In this document: positions 34,539 to 44,178 of the stretch, one piece after another | Position numbering within the stretch: the stretch's first letter is position 1 | How the letters are laid out: each line of letters opens with the position of its first letter | Source: Phyllobacterium lublinensis | GTDB lineage: Bacteria > Pseudomonadota > Alphaproteobacteria > Rhizobiales > Rhizobiaceae | Reading direction: 5' to 3' | Assembly: GCF_020164435.1 (NCBI RefSeq) | Contig: NZ_JAIUDQ010000006.1 | Coordinates: 62,001-126,000, forward strand | DNA length: 64,000 bases | Notes under the pieces: generated by a model | The model's database searches: none | What the model was told of the DNA's origin: nothing | What the model saw: the letters and a program-made list of their open reading frames with translations, nothing else | Translations under genes and position numbers: made by a program

Positions 34539-34575
34539 GAGGGAGTAGCGCGAGCCCGGCTCGCGCTACTCTCTC
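34539..34575. repeat. 17-bp-arm palindrome
   Basis: GAGGGAGTAGCGCGAGC and its near-perfect complement GCTCGCGCTACTCTCTC (one mismatch) are separated by only three bases. No T-run follows, so it is not a standard terminator. It would form a very stable hairpin in single-stranded DNA or RNA. Confidence 0.7.
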
Positions 34576-34663
34576 TGCTACTACCACAGCTGAGCTGCCT
34601 GTCGGCTCGGTGCGGGGGCAGTGTCCCGCAACCTTCCCGCAGCAAAACGGGGAGGATATTATT

Positions 34664-34924
34664 ATGGCATTCGGCAATCGTTTGTTTTCGCGCCTGCGGG
34701 GATATTTTGGCGCGCGAACGCCGTCCCCAGCACCCGCCTTCACAGTCAAGTTCCGGAGCATCGGAGGCCAAACGACATTGACTGGCCGCTTGCGCCAAGG
34801 CGCGCCCTCGGCTGAGGGCTACGGCTGCGGCGGAAGATGCTCCGCCGGCGAGCCCGACGATGTAGCCGGAGATGGTCGCTGGCAGTTCCGCGCGGCGCGG
34901 ACCTCGGCGAGGGATCGAAGATAA
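34664..34924 (+). CDS. Possible 86-residue protein
   Basis: The ATG at 34664 has a strong ribosome site, GGGGAGG, eight bases upstream. The product begins MAFGNRLFSRLRGYFGARTP and then becomes Arg/Gly/Ala-rich without recognisable motifs. The start is convincing but the composition of the second half is typical of GC-rich chance frames, so it may be the truncated 5' end of a gene. Confidence 0.3.
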   Translation: MAFGNRLFSRLRGYFGARTPSPAPAFTVKFRSIGGQTTLTGRLRQGAPSAEGYGCGGRCSAGEPDDVAGDGRWQFRAARTSARDRR

Positions 34925-35103
34925 GGCTCCGTTCAGGTTTATAGATTTCCAAGGAGGCGATGAGAACTGGCGCGGCTGTTCTCGGTTTATGAGCCGGTGA
35001 TCTGAATTGCGGAGCCGCACATGCATTGATGCAGCGGGACATCACGCCTGCAATGGTTAAATCTGAAGGAATCTCCATGGTCGCACTGATGGCATAACTA
35101 TTG

Positions 35104-35123
35104 TACAAGTATACATACTTGTA
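35104..35123. promoter_or_regulatory. Perfect palindrome, operator-like, upstream of RTX gene
   Basis: TACAAGTAT-AC-ATACTTGTA: two 9-bp perfect arms with a 2-bp centre, in AT-rich DNA about 220 bases before the RTX gene start. Symmetry and size fit the binding site of a dimeric HTH regulator. No regulator gene lies beside it. Confidence 0.55.
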
Positions 35124-35340
35124 TGTGAGTGTGTTTTGCAAATTTTTGGAGCGTAATACAATATATATAATTTAAAAAATTAACAAATCCGGTACTTTTA
35201 TAATAAACCATTGCTACGCTAAATTTAATTATTAATGATTACACAATATTTGTATATAATGGTGTGGTTGGCTGCAGAGCAGCAGGCCCCAGGGGAGGAT
35301 ACCGGTTCGTGCAGCTCGTTTTGAGGGGGAGGACCTGATC

Positions 35341-36384
35341 ATGCCCTCAGCACTTCCACCATACATCTTTGATTTTCTTCAAATCACCAACGGAGGATGG
35401 CAGGCGTTCGCTGTGCCTCGACCCTTGCCAGCGACAGTGAACGGAACCACTGGCAGTGACGATATCAGTTTCGCGCCCATTGTAGCGACCACCGTAAATG
35501 GCGGTGGTCGCGATGATCGTATTACCTTGGAGGAAGGAGGTCTCCAACTGGCGAGCATCGTGAATGGCGGTGCGGGGAGCGATCAGCTTTTCGGCAATAG
35601 CGCTGTGCTCAATACTCTCAACGGTGGCGATGGCAATGATTACATCCATGGAGGCGCTGGAACTGACGTGCTGTCCGGAGACGCCGGCTCGGATACACTC
35701 AGCTATGAGGCCTCGCCAACAAGCGTCATCGTCAACATGAGCACGCTGACGTTAACTGGCGGCATAACCGTCAGCGGTGGTCATGCCAATGGAGATACAG
35801 TCTCCAACAATTTCGAGAATGTCGTTGGCTCGAATTATAATGACACCATCACTGGCAATGCAACCGCCAACAGGCTCTTCGGATACGGCGGAAATGACGT
35901 GCTTAATGGCGGCGGTGGCAATGATATAATCCGTGGCGGAGACGGCAACGATACAGTCCTGGGCGGTGCCGGGGACGAAACGCTTTTTGGTGAAAACGGC
36001 GATGACCGGTTGGACGGTCAGGCTGGCTATGACTGGCTGAATGGCGGCGGGGGCAGGGATACATTTGTGTGTTCGGCCGTAGGAGATTCGTCGGATGTAA
36101 ACCCAAACCGGTCCGATCATATCCTGGATTTGAACGACTGCGGGGTCCGTGATGTCGTTGATGTTTCGCAGTTCGATGCGGACTTGACGCAGCCGGGCCA
36201 GCAGCACTTCACGGTTGTCACGGATGGTTACGTGCAAGGCGGCCAGATCGGATATCAGCCATTCGGGACCTCCTACGGTCATCAGATATACGGCAATGTG
36301 ATCGGCAGTGACGAGGATCTGAGAATTATTCTGCAGAACCCAACAATAGGCGGCTTTGCAACTCCCGTCGACTTCGTCGTCTGA
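35341..36384 (+). CDS. RTX-type calcium-binding protein
   Basis: This 347-residue acidic protein is rich in Gly/Asp/Asn nonapeptide repeats of the G-G-x-G-x-D-x-h type. Two early units (VNGGAGSDQLFG, LNGGDGNDYIHGGAGTDVLSG) precede a block at about residues 180-245 (GYGGNDVLNGGGGNDIIRGG, GDGNDTVLGGAGDETLFGEN, GDDRLDGQAGYDWLNGGGGR). These bind Ca2+ as a parallel beta-roll outside the cell. The C-terminal 100 residues end in GFATPVDFVV, a hydrophobic terminus like type I secretion signals. GGGGGAGGACC precedes the ATG. No ABC/MFP exporter lies nearby, so secretion would use one encoded elsewhere. The insert between slt and dapA suggests acquisition. Confidence 0.85.
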   Translation: MPSALPPYIFDFLQITNGGWQAFAVPRPLPATVNGTTGSDDISFAPIVATTVNGGGRDDRITLEEGGLQLASIVNGGAGSDQLFGNSAVLNTLNGGDGNDYIHGGAGTDVLSGDAGSDTLSYEASPTSVIVNMSTLTLTGGITVSGGHANGDTVSNNFENVVGSNYNDTITGNATANRLFGYGGNDVLNGGGGNDIIRGGDGNDTVLGGAGDETLFGENGDDRLDGQAGYDWLNGGGGRDTFVCSAVGDSSDVNPNRSDHILDLNDCGVRDVVDVSQFDADLTQPGQQHFTVVTDGYVQGGQIGYQPFGTSYGHQIYGNVIGSDEDLRIILQNPTIGGFATPVDFVV

Positions 36385-36400
36385 CGACTTCGAACATTGG

Positions 36401-36434
36401 CGATCGCTGCCGGCACAATTGCCGGCAGCGATCG
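36401..36434. terminator. Strong hairpin after the RTX gene
   Basis: A perfect 14-bp stem CGATCGCTGCCGGC / GCCGGCAGCGATCG with a 6-base loop lies 17 bases after the stop. There is no T-run, so it may be a weak or factor-assisted terminator or an mRNA-stabilising hairpin. Confidence 0.55.
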
Positions 36435-36708
36435 TCGAGAGTTCCTTGGTGCATACTCCTCGGATTCAAACCACGAGGGCCCGAACTTATCCCTGCTTCA
36501 CCCGTCCATGGCCGAATCCCAATCATAAAATCGCGAATCCGGCCCAAAAATTTCAACCTTTCCGAGAAATCGCTATGCATGCGGTTGATGAATTTGATCA
36601 GGGAAATGAACTTGTAGGTTTGAGCGCGTACGATTATGGTGCGCCACCCATGACTTGCCCTTCCATCGGCGCGGGTCGGGGGAGGATCATCATTTTTCGG
36701 AGTTTCCC
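36435..36708 (+). promoter_or_regulatory. Region upstream of dapA
   Basis: About 270 bases without a gene. It must carry the dapA promoter. GGGGGAGGATCATC near 36679-36692 is purine-rich but too far for the ATG at 36709; the closer CGGAG (36698-36702) is the likely ribosome site. Confidence 0.4.
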
Positions 36709-37590
36709 ATGCTGAAAGGCTCAATCACCGCTCTCGTCACGCCCTTCACCGAAGATGGCGCGTTCGACGAGAAAGCCTTTCGGACCTTCGTCTCCTGGCA
36801 GATCTCCGAGGGTACCAACGGGCTCGTGCCGGTCGGCACCACGGGCGAGTCGCCGACGCTCTCCCACGCCGAACACAAGCGCGTCGTCGAAGTTTGTATC
36901 GAGGAAGCGGCCGGCAAAGTGCCGGTCATCGCTGGCGCCGGATCGAACAATACTCGTGAAGCCATTGAACTTGCAGAATTTTCCGAAAAGGCTGGTGCAG
37001 ATGCCATCCTCGTCGTGACGCCCTATTACAACAAGCCGAGCCAGCGCGGTCTCTATGCTCATTACAAGGCAATCGCCGAATCCGTATCGGTGCCGATCAT
37101 CATCTACAATATTCCGGGGCGGTCCATTATCGACATGACACCGGAAACGATGGGCCAGCTTGCTAACGATTTCAAGAACATAGCTGGCGTCAAGGACGCA
37201 ACTGGCAAGATCGAGCGCGTCTCGGAGCAGCGCATCACCTGCGGCAAGGATTTCATCCAGCTGTCCGGCGAGGATGCCACAGCTCTTGGCTTCAACGCCC
37301 ATGGCGGCCATGGCTGCATATCGGTGACGTCGAATGTCGCTCCCCGGCTCTGTGCCGAGTTCCAGGCCGCCACGCTGCGCGGCGATTACAATGCCGCACT
37401 GACACTCCAGGACCGGTTGATGCCGCTGCACAAGGCGATGTTCATCGAACCCAATCCGAGCGGTCCGAAATATGCACTGTCAAAGCTCGGCAAGATGCAA
37501 AATGCCCTGCGTTCTCCGATGGTTAGTGTGGATTCGGCGACGGCGGAGCGCATTGACCAGGCAATGAAACATGCGGGGCTGATCAACTGA
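36709..37590 (+). CDS. dapA: 4-hydroxy-tetrahydrodipicolinate synthase
   Basis: This 293-residue aldolase condenses pyruvate with aspartate semialdehyde in lysine and diaminopimelate synthesis. The motifs are complete: [10 protein letters not shown] at the start, [14 protein letters not shown], the Tyr of [28 protein letters not shown], and the Schiff-base Lys in [14 protein letters not shown]. Length is standard. The start at 36709 (MLKGS) is chosen over 36655 because family members begin there. smpB follows after 31 bases, the usual Rhizobiales order. Confidence 0.97.
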   Translation: MLKGSITALVTPFTEDGAFDEKAFRTFVSWQISEGTNGLVPVGTTGESPTLSHAEHKRVVEVCIEEAAGKVPVIAGAGSNNTREAIELAEFSEKAGADAILVVTPYYNKPSQRGLYAHYKAIAESVSVPIIIYNIPGRSIIDMTPETMGQLANDFKNIAGVKDATGKIERVSEQRITCGKDFIQLSGEDATALGFNAHGGHGCISVTSNVAPRLCAEFQAATLRGDYNAALTLQDRLMPLHKAMFIEPNPSGPKYALSKLGKMQNALRSPMVSVDSATAERIDQAMKHAGLIN

Positions 37591-37621
37591 CAATCCAGTT
37601 GGAAAGCATTATATAGGCCCT

Positions 37622-38110
37622 ATGAACAAGCCAAAATCTGCCTCAAAACCCATCACGGTTCGCAAGGTCATTGCTGAAAACCGTAAAGCGCGCTTCAATT
37701 TCGAGATTCTCGACACGCTGGAGGCTGGCCTGGTCCTGCATGGGACCGAGGTGAAGTCGCTGCGCAACAACCAGTCCAACATTGCTGAAAGCTACGCGAG
37801 CCTGGAGAATGGCGAGTTCTGGCTCATCAACTCCTATATTCCGGAGTATCTGCAGGCCAATCGCTTCAATCATGAACCGCGACGTCATCGCAAGCTGTTG
37901 ATTTCAAAACGGGAAATGTCGAGGCTGGCTCAGTCTGTCGACCGCGAGGGCATGACTGTCGTGCCGCTCAAGCTCTATTTCAACGACCAGGGCAGGGCGA
38001 AACTGGAACTGGCCGTTGCTCGTGGCAAGAAGCTCCATGACAAGCGCGAGACCGAAAAGCAACGCGACTGGAACCGCGAAAAATCTCGGCTGCTGCGGGA
38101 TCGCGGCTAG
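37622..38110 (+). CDS. smpB: SsrA-binding protein SmpB
   Basis: This 162-residue protein brings tmRNA to stalled ribosomes for trans-translation. It has the family signature: [20 protein letters not shown] with GTEVKSLR, then [20 protein letters not shown], the [18 protein letters not shown] strand, and the basic C-terminal helix [19 protein letters not shown]. The tmRNA gene itself is not in the window. It probably shares a transcript with dapA. Confidence 0.97.
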   Translation: MNKPKSASKPITVRKVIAENRKARFNFEILDTLEAGLVLHGTEVKSLRNNQSNIAESYASLENGEFWLINSYIPEYLQANRFNHEPRRHRKLLISKREMSRLAQSVDREGMTVVPLKLYFNDQGRAKLELAVARGKKLHDKRETEKQRDWNREKSRLLRDRG

Positions 38111-38145
38111 ATATCGGTCGCTCCACGCATAGCAATCGACGCCAA

Positions 38146-38799
38146 TTATCCAGATATTTCATCGAGATAGCGGCGCACCTCCCGAAAGACGCTCTTGAAC
38201 ATCTCCTCGGTCAGGCGGCCGGTATTAGTATTGTAGCGCGAGCAGTGATAGCTCGAAAAAATCCGCACATTGCCGACCATAGACTGTCCGCCATGGCTGA
38301 ACGGAAATTTCGCCACGGGCCGGCCAAAGGCCCGGATCGTAGATTGATGGGCGATGGTGCCGAGTGTGACGATGGCCCTGAGATTTGCGAACTGCTCGAT
38401 CGTTGGCGTGAGAAACCGCCGGCAGTTGCTGATTTCACCGCCAATTGGCTTGTTCTCCGGCGGCACACAACGCACCGCGTTGGTAATAGCCGCGCCGATC
38501 AATTGCAGGCCGTCGTCGGGCCGGGCTTGGAACGTGCCGCGCGAAAAACCGAACTCATTCAATGTGTTGTAGAGGAGGTCGCCCGCATAGTCGCCTGTGA
38601 ACGGCCGGCCAGTGCGATTGGCGCCACGCAATCCGGGCGCGAGGCCGACAACCAGCAACTGCACCTGATCGATATTCCCGGCAGGTAGGAAGGTCGGCAC
38701 CGGAGCATTGTGCCAGCCAGGCTCCTTCACGCGCCACGCGGCGATGAAATCGTGCAGGCGTGTACAGATAGGGCAGTCGGGAGAGGGTTCGACACTCAT
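38146..38799 (-). CDS. Uracil-DNA glycosylase, family 5 (UDGb)
   Basis: This 217-residue enzyme removes uracil and other deaminated bases from DNA. The N-terminal Cys pair CPICTRL resembles an iron-sulfur ligand set. Motif A is LLVVGLAPGLRGANRTGRPF followed by TGDYAGDLLY, which is the family-5 form, and motif B is SSYHCSRYNTNTGRLT. The start at 38799 (MSVEPSPDC) is preferred to the longer frame to 38856, which would run into the neighbouring gene. It is convergent with smpB and lies downstream of the NYN gene, 16 bases away. Confidence 0.9.
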   Translation of the reverse strand: MSVEPSPDCPICTRLHDFIAAWRVKEPGWHNAPVPTFLPAGNIDQVQLLVVGLAPGLRGANRTGRPFTGDYAGDLLYNTLNEFGFSRGTFQARPDDGLQLIGAAITNAVRCVPPENKPIGGEISNCRRFLTPTIEQFANLRAIVTLGTIAHQSTIRAFGRPVAKFPFSHGGQSMVGNVRIFSSYHCSRYNTNTGRLTEEMFKSVFREVRRYLDEISG

Positions 38800-38815
38800 G
38801 CGCCGTTGGAACAGG

Positions 38816-39388
38816 TCAGTAGTCGACCTGTTCCTCTTCGACGCGACGCGGAGCACGCTCGGAAGCCTCGCGGCCGATTTCTGCCCGCAGCGACGTAAGG
38901 TCGATGAAGTGGTCCGCCTGGCGGCGCAACTCGTCCGAAATCATCGGTGGCTGAGTCGACAGGGTGGAAACGACACTGACCTTGCGGCCTTTGCGCTGCA
39001 GTGCCTCCACAAGAGAGCGGAAGTCGCCGTCGCCGGAGAAAATTACAAAATGGTCCACCGTATCAGTCAGTTGCATGGCATCGACAGCAAGTTCGATGTC
39101 CATATTGCCCTTTATCTTGCGGCGACCAGCAGAATCCGTGAATTCCTTGGCAGGTTTTGTTACAACTTTGTACCCGTTGTAATCCAGCCAATCTATCAAC
39201 GGACGAATGGAAGAGTATTCCTGATCTTCTACCAGGGCGGTGTAGTAATAGGCGCGCAACAAATACCCGCGCTTCTGAAAAGCAGAGAGCAATTTCCGAT
39301 AGTCTATATCGAAACCGAGTACCTTGGAGGCTGCATAGAGATTTGCACCGTCGATGAACAAGACGATTTTTTCACGCGGATCAAACAT
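38816..39388 (-). CDS. NYN-domain (LabA/DUF88) protein
   Basis: This 190-residue PIN-like protein is predicted to be a ribonuclease. The four acidic positions of the NYN active site are visible: VLFIDGANLYAASK, then KGNMDIELAVDAM, and FVIFSGDGDFRSLVEALQRK. The C-terminal helix (ISDELRRQADHFIDLTSLRA) is typical of the LabA/DUF88 group. The start is taken at MFDPREK (39388). It is transcribed together with the uracil-DNA glycosylase and divergent from rpoZ. Its RNA substrate is unknown. Confidence 0.9.
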   Translation of the reverse strand: MFDPREKIVLFIDGANLYAASKVLGFDIDYRKLLSAFQKRGYLLRAYYYTALVEDQEYSSIRPLIDWLDYNGYKVVTKPAKEFTDSAGRRKIKGNMDIELAVDAMQLTDTVDHFVIFSGDGDFRSLVEALQRKGRKVSVVSTLSTQPPMISDELRRQADHFIDLTSLRAEIGREASERAPRRVEEEQVDY

Positions 39389-39687
39389 AATAAGGTTCCA
39401 TTTCAAAAATCTGAGCTTCAATTTCAAATCAGCTTGAAGGTAATAAAGCCGGATCTGAACTTATACGAAAGTAGGATATTTAGTACGTCGGGTTGGACCA
39501 AAAGCCAATACCTTCGTTGAAATTTTGTATACATTTCTGGACAGAAGTGCTCAACATTGCGTGACTGATACAGCCTTGTTGCTGATGGGGCGTCAAAATG
39601 TGCCGAGCGCTTTTGCTTGTTTTTTATATGCAACCGCGTTATGTCCGGATTAATCCGCTAATTCAGAAAAAATGAAAGGGGCAGTTC
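39389..39687. promoter_or_regulatory. Divergent promoter region, NYN gene / rpoZ
   Basis: 299 bases, rather AT-rich, with no gene. Promoters for both directions must lie here; AAATGAAAGGGGCAG before 39688 is the rpoZ ribosome site. Confidence 0.45.
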
Positions 39688-40089
39688 ATGGCCCGCGTAA
39701 CTGTTGAAGATTGCGTTGACAAGGTCGAGAACCGGTTCGAACTGGTTTTGCTGGCCAGTCATCGTGCGCGCCTGATTTCGCAAGGCGCTGCGATCACCAT
39801 CGATCGCGACAATGACAAGAATCCCGTTGTGGCGCTGCGTGAGATTGCAGAAGAGACCCTGTCGCCTGGCGACCTCAAGGAAGACCTTATCCATTCGCTG
39901 CAAAAGCATGTGGAAGTTGACGAGCCTGAGGCAGTGGCGGTACCGCAGGTCACGGCCGGCGACAGCGATACCACCGAAGCTGCCGAAATGGATGCGGATG
40001 ATAACATCTCCTTCGACTCGATGTCTGAAGAAGAATTGTTGGCCGGTATTGAAGGCCTCGTGGCCCCGGAAAAAAGCGACGACTACTAA
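39688..40089 (+). CDS. rpoZ: RNA polymerase omega subunit
   Basis: This 133-residue omega subunit stabilises the beta' subunit and takes part in ppGpp response in bacteria that have the binding site. The conserved N-terminal core is [34 protein letters not shown], then [16 protein letters not shown]. The C-terminal half is acidic and less conserved, as in other alphaproteobacteria. It directly precedes rsh, the usual pairing, but a terminator lies between them. Confidence 0.96.
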   Translation: MARVTVEDCVDKVENRFELVLLASHRARLISQGAAITIDRDNDKNPVVALREIAEETLSPGDLKEDLIHSLQKHVEVDEPEAVAVPQVTAGDSDTTEAAEMDADDNISFDSMSEEELLAGIEGLVAPEKSDDY

Positions 40090-40137
40090 ATCAAACGTTG
40101 CGCCTCTCGCGCGATAGACAGCCAACAGGCTTTTTGA

Positions 40138-40169
40138 TGCGTCGCAGTTTCTGCGGCGCATTATTTTTG
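40138..40169 (+). terminator. Terminator after rpoZ
   Basis: TGCGTCGCAG and CTGCGGCGCA form a 10-bp stem with one mismatch and a TTT loop, followed by TTATTTTTG, 48 bases after the rpoZ stop. Confidence 0.75.
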
Positions 40170-40256
40170 CGGCTTGGTAACAGAATTACCATATAGCCAA
40201 CCGACAATTTGATTTGTGACCAATTTCTGTGTGTGTGAATCCGGAGGCCCCCGCCC

Positions 40257-42476
40257 ATGATGCGTCAGTATGAGCTTGTCGAGCGTGTCCAGCGTTACAA
40301 GCCTGACGTCAATGAGGCACTTCTCAACAAAGCCTACGTCTACGCGATGCAAAAGCACGGGCATCAAAAGCGCGCGTCTGGCGACCCCTATTTCTCGCAT
40401 CCACTGGAAGTTGCGGCGATCTTGACCGACATGCATCTCGACGAGGCGACCATCGCCATCGCATTGCTGCATGATACGATCGAGGATACGTCGGCCACAC
40501 GCCAGGAAATAGATACGCTGTTCGGCCCTGATATCGGCAAGCTCGTCGAGGGGCTGACGAAGCTCAAGAAACTCGATCTGGTTTCCAAGAAGGCCGTCCA
40601 GGCCGAGAACCTGCGCAAACTTCTCCTGGCAATTTCGGACGACGTACGCGTGCTCCTGGTGAAGCTTGCTGACCGGCTGCACAACATGCGCACGCTTCAT
40701 CATGTGCCGGAAGACAAGCGGCTGCGGATATCCGAAGAGACAATGGATATCTATGCGCCGCTCGCCGGTCGCATGGGCATGCAGGACATGCGCGAAGAAC
40801 TGGAGCAGCTGGCGTTCCGCTACATCAACCCCGAGGCTTTCAATGCGGTTACCAACCGCCTTGCGGAATTGATGGAGAAGAACCGGGTCACGCTGAAGCA
40901 GATCGAAACGGACCTTTCAAACCTGTTCGAAAAGCACGGCATCAAGGCGAGCGTGAAGAGCCGGCAGAAAAAGGCCTGGTCGGTGTTCCGCAAAATGGAA
41001 AGCAAGGGGCTTTCCTTCGAGCAACTGTCGGACATTTTCGGGTTTCGCGTCGTGGTTGATAGCGTCGCCGATTGCTACAATGCACTCGGGATAATCCATA
41101 CAACCTGGTCCATGGTGCCTGGCCGTTTCAAGGACTACATCTCGACGCCGAAGCAGAACGACTATCGCTCGATCCACACGACCATCGTCGGCCCGTCACG
41201 CCAGCGTGTCGAACTGCAGATACGCACCCGCGAGATGAACGACATTGCCGAATACGGCGTGGCGGCACATTCGATCTACAAGGATCGCGGCAGCGCACAG
41301 AACCCGCATGTGATTTCAACGGAAACCAATGCGTATGCATGGCTGCGGCAGACCATCGAAGCTTTGGCCGAGGGCGACAATCCAGAAGAGTTCCTTGAGC
41401 ACACCAAGCTCGAGCTGTTCCAGGATCAGGTGTTCTGCTTCACGCCGAAGGGGCGATTGATCGCACTGCCGCGTGGCGCAACGCCCATCGACTTCGCCTA
41501 TGCCGTGCACACCAACATCGGCGACAGCTGCGTCGGTGCCAAGGTCAATGGCCGCATCATGCCGCTGATGACCGAACTGCACAATGGCGACGAGGTGGAG
41601 ATCATCCGTTCCAAGGCCCAGACGCCGCCAGCAGCCTGGGAATCGATCGTGGTCACCGGCAAGGCTCGCGCCGCGATCCGCCGTGCAACGCGTCTTGCAG
41701 TACGCAAGCAATATTCCGGACTGGGGACACAGATCCTTGAACGGGCGTTCGAGCGGGCAGGCAAGGTTTATTCCCGCGAGGAACTGAAGAAGGGCCTGCC
41801 TCGTCTTGCACGCAAGGAGCTCGACGATGTTCTGGCCGCGGTCGGCCGCGGAGAACTGCCGTCATCGGACGTGATGAAAGCTGTCTATCCTGAATATCAG
41901 GATGCCAAGCCGAAGCCGAGTCCCAGCGAGCGCGAGGAGGGCTGGGTCAATTTCCGCAACACGTCAGGCATGATCTTCAAGATGCCTGAAGGCGCGGAAG
42001 GCGCAGGTTTCGAACCGGGCGGGCCTAATGCACTGCCAATCCGCGGGGCGAGTCCCGATATGCCGGTGCATTTTTCGCCTGAGGGAGCCGTCCCCGGCGA
42101 TCGGATCGTCGGTATCCTCCAACCCGGTGCGGGCATGACGATCTATCCGATACAATCCTCGGCATTGATGGCCTATGACGACCAGCCCGAACGCTGGATT
42201 GATGTGCGCTGGGATATCGATGAGAGCCGTCGTGACCGCTTTCCGGCCCGGATCAACATTTCTGCCATCAATGCGCCCGGTTCGCTGGCCGAAATTGCCC
42301 AGATCATTGCCGAGAACGAAACCAACATTCACAATCTCTCGATGGTTCGCACGGCACCGGATTTCACCCAGATGATCGTGGATCTGGAAGTTTGGAATCT
42401 GAAGCACCTCAATCGGATATTGTCTAAACTCAAAGAGAGCAAATGCGTCAGCGATGCGCAGCGCGTGAACGGCTAA
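40257..42476 (+). CDS. rsh: Bifunctional (p)ppGpp synthetase/hydrolase
   Basis: This 739-residue RelA/SpoT homologue makes and degrades the alarmone (p)ppGpp. The HD hydrolase domain (about 30-200) has [18 protein letters not shown] and the HD pair in [10 protein letters not shown]. The synthetase domain (about 240-370) has [20 protein letters not shown], then [17 protein letters not shown]. The TGS domain begins [20 protein letters not shown], and the C-terminal ACT domain reads [20 protein letters not shown]. Both catalytic halves look intact, as expected for the single Rsh of this order. pyrE starts 10 bases downstream. Confidence 0.97.
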   Translation: MMRQYELVERVQRYKPDVNEALLNKAYVYAMQKHGHQKRASGDPYFSHPLEVAAILTDMHLDEATIAIALLHDTIEDTSATRQEIDTLFGPDIGKLVEGLTKLKKLDLVSKKAVQAENLRKLLLAISDDVRVLLVKLADRLHNMRTLHHVPEDKRLRISEETMDIYAPLAGRMGMQDMREELEQLAFRYINPEAFNAVTNRLAELMEKNRVTLKQIETDLSNLFEKHGIKASVKSRQKKAWSVFRKMESKGLSFEQLSDIFGFRVVVDSVADCYNALGIIHTTWSMVPGRFKDYISTPKQNDYRSIHTTIVGPSRQRVELQIRTREMNDIAEYGVAAHSIYKDRGSAQNPHVISTETNAYAWLRQTIEALAEGDNPEEFLEHTKLELFQDQVFCFTPKGRLIALPRGATPIDFAYAVHTNIGDSCVGAKVNGRIMPLMTELHNGDEVEIIRSKAQTPPAAWESIVVTGKARAAIRRATRLAVRKQYSGLGTQILERAFERAGKVYSREELKKGLPRLARKELDDVLAAVGRGELPSSDVMKAVYPEYQDAKPKPSPSEREEGWVNFRNTSGMIFKMPEGAEGAGFEPGGPNALPIRGASPDMPVHFSPEGAVPGDRIVGILQPGAGMTIYPIQSSALMAYDDQPERWIDVRWDIDESRRDRFPARINISAINAPGSLAEIAQIIAENETNIHNLSMVRTAPDFTQMIVDLEVWNLKHLNRILSKLKESKCVSDAQRVNG

Positions 42477-42486
42477 AGGAGCACGA

Positions 42487-43065
42487 ATGAACACTGATCA
42501 AGTCCTGCAGGTCTTCCGCGAGGCCGGTGCCGTGTTGGAGGGACACTTTATCCTGACATCGGGTCTCCGCAGTCCCGTCTTCCTGCAAAAGGCGCGTGTC
42601 TTCATGCATGCGGACAAGACGGAGCGCGTTTGCCGCGGTCTCGCCGACAAGATCAGGGATGCCGGTCTTGGCCACATCGATTATGTGGTGGGGCCGGCTA
42701 TTGGCGGCATCATTCCTGCCTACGAGACATCGCGGCATCTCGGCGTGCCGTCGATTTGGGTCGAGCGGGAGAACGGAGTCTTCAGGCTTCGCCGGTTTGA
42801 AATTGCCAAGGGTGCTCGCGTTGTTATCGTCGAAGACATTGTAACGACGGGCCTGTCGATCCGCGAAACGGTCACCTGCCTGCAGGAATTGGGTGCGAAT
42901 GTGCTGGCCGCCGCCTGCATCATCGACCGGTCCGCTGGCAAAAGCGATGTGGGCGTGCCGTTGATCGCACTGGCGGAATATGAAGTACCGGCCTATCCTG
43001 CAGACAAACTTCCGCCGGAACTTGCCGCAATTCCGCCCGTTAAGCCCGGTAGTCGCAACATTTGA
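42487..43065 (+). CDS. pyrE: Orotate phosphoribosyltransferase
   Basis: This 192-residue enzyme converts orotate and PRPP to OMP in pyrimidine synthesis. The type I PRTase fold is clear: [40 protein letters not shown], then the PRPP loop [17 protein letters not shown]. The alphaproteobacterial form differs in length from the E. coli enzyme. The ATG follows AAAGGAGCACGA. It lies 10 bases after rsh, so likely cotranscribed with it. Confidence 0.96.
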   Translation: MNTDQVLQVFREAGAVLEGHFILTSGLRSPVFLQKARVFMHADKTERVCRGLADKIRDAGLGHIDYVVGPAIGGIIPAYETSRHLGVPSIWVERENGVFRLRRFEIAKGARVVIVEDIVTTGLSIRETVTCLQELGANVLAAACIIDRSAGKSDVGVPLIALAEYEVPAYPADKLPPELAAIPPVKPGSRNI

Positions 43066-43126
43066 TCCCATGATTATTGTACCACGCCGTTCGCATTGAG
43101 CGCTGGTACGGAAGGACTTGCACTGT

Positions 43127-43687
43127 ATGCTCTTCAAGCGGCGTAAAGACCCCGGCATTCGCGAGCGCCTGCGCGTTGCGTTGTGGCCGCGCCGTTCTGT
43201 CGGCAGGTCCCTGCGTTATTTCGGCAAGCGGGTCCTTCGGCTGAGGGCAACCCCGCATGCCATCGCTGCCGGATTTGCATGCGGGATATTTGCTGCCTTC
43301 ATTCCGATTCTGGGCATTCATATCGCGATCGCCGTTGCGGTAGCCTGGTTGATCGGTGGAAACATTGCCGCAGCCATTATCGGCACAACGCTCGGTAACC
43401 CGCTGATTTTACCCTTCATCTGGGCCGCTACACTGGAAGCCGGCCGTTTCGTCCTGACCGGAAGCCTCAACGCAGATCCGCTGCCGCATCATCTCGGTTC
43501 CATGCTTCGTCATCTGGACTTTGCGGTTTTGTGGGCACCACTGATCAAGCCCATGTTGATCGGTGCCGTCCCCCTCGGCCTTGCCGCTGCGCTCCTGGTT
43601 TACTTTCCGGTTCGCTGGGCCGCCAACAGCTTCCAGAGCCGGCGCAGACTCGGATTTCGGCTCGAGAAAGTTCCCGAGCCATCATGA
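43127..43687 (+). CDS. DUF2062 membrane protein
   Basis: This 186-residue protein has a basic N-terminus ([20 protein letters not shown]) and the DUF2062 membrane region: [20 protein letters not shown], then [20 protein letters not shown] with the conserved [18 protein letters not shown], and a last helix [10 protein letters not shown]. The start ATG 43127 has GGAAGGAC upstream. The family's role is unknown. Its stop overlaps the acpS start (ATGA), as is common in this conserved block. Confidence 0.9.
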   Translation: MLFKRRKDPGIRERLRVALWPRRSVGRSLRYFGKRVLRLRATPHAIAAGFACGIFAAFIPILGIHIAIAVAVAWLIGGNIAAAIIGTTLGNPLILPFIWAATLEAGRFVLTGSLNADPLPHHLGSMLRHLDFAVLWAPLIKPMLIGAVPLGLAAALLVYFPVRWAANSFQSRRRLGFRLEKVPEPS

Positions 43688-44088
43688 TCATCGGAATTGG
43701 CAGCGATTTGATCGACATCAGGCGTATCGAGAAGACGCTGGAACGTCATGGCCAACGTTTTATCGACCGGGTCTACACGCCGGTCGAACAGGCCAAGTCG
43801 GAGCGCCGGAAGCAACGCGCCGCCTCCTATGCGAAGCGCTTTGCGGCGAAGGAAGCGTGTGCCAAGGCGCTAGGAACGGGATTGGCGCAGGGTGTGTTCT
43901 GGCGCGACATGGGCGTTGTCAACCTGCCGAGCGGCGCGCCGACCATGAAACTCGCCAACGGCGCGGCAGATCGCCTGAACGCCATAACGCCGTCCGGCTA
44001 TGCTTCCCGAATCCACCTGACGATCACCGACGATTTTCCGCTTGCACAAGCATTCGTGATCATCGAAGCGGTCAAGATCGAAGAATAG
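43684..44088 (+). CDS. acpS: Holo-[acyl-carrier-protein] synthase
   Basis: This 134-residue enzyme moves 4'-phosphopantetheine from CoA to acyl carrier protein. The AcpS motifs are present: [20 protein letters not shown] with the Mg-binding Asp, [10 protein letters not shown], and [16 protein letters not shown] with the second acidic ligand. The C-terminal strand [20 protein letters not shown] is typical. Translationally coupled to the DUF2062 gene by a four-base overlap. Confidence 0.96.
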   Translation: MIIGIGSDLIDIRRIEKTLERHGQRFIDRVYTPVEQAKSERRKQRAASYAKRFAAKEACAKALGTGLAQGVFWRDMGVVNLPSGAPTMKLANGAADRLNAITPSGYASRIHLTITDDFPLAQAFVIIEAVKIEE

Positions 44089-44178
44089 CCGTATTCAAGC
44101 GGCATTGAGCCCCACTATGCGGCATTGCCCCACGAGCCTTCACCGGTTATGAGGGGGCACATTTTGGTTTTTGGAGAT

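Larger units (their letters stand above)
33649..35340. other. 1.7-kb non-core insert, mostly gene-free
   Basis: No well-supported gene lies between slt and the RTX gene. The first 300 bases hold a hairpin element; 34400-34950 is GC-rich with strong palindromes and one possible small gene; 35080-35290 is markedly AT-rich. Long minus-strand frames (34337-35026, 34746-35141) look like GC-driven artefacts. Confidence 0.5.

Noticed and set aside
34337-35141. Long minus-strand frames in the slt-RTX gap
   Set aside because: Arg/Ala/Pro-rich chance frames without ribosome sites or family resemblance.
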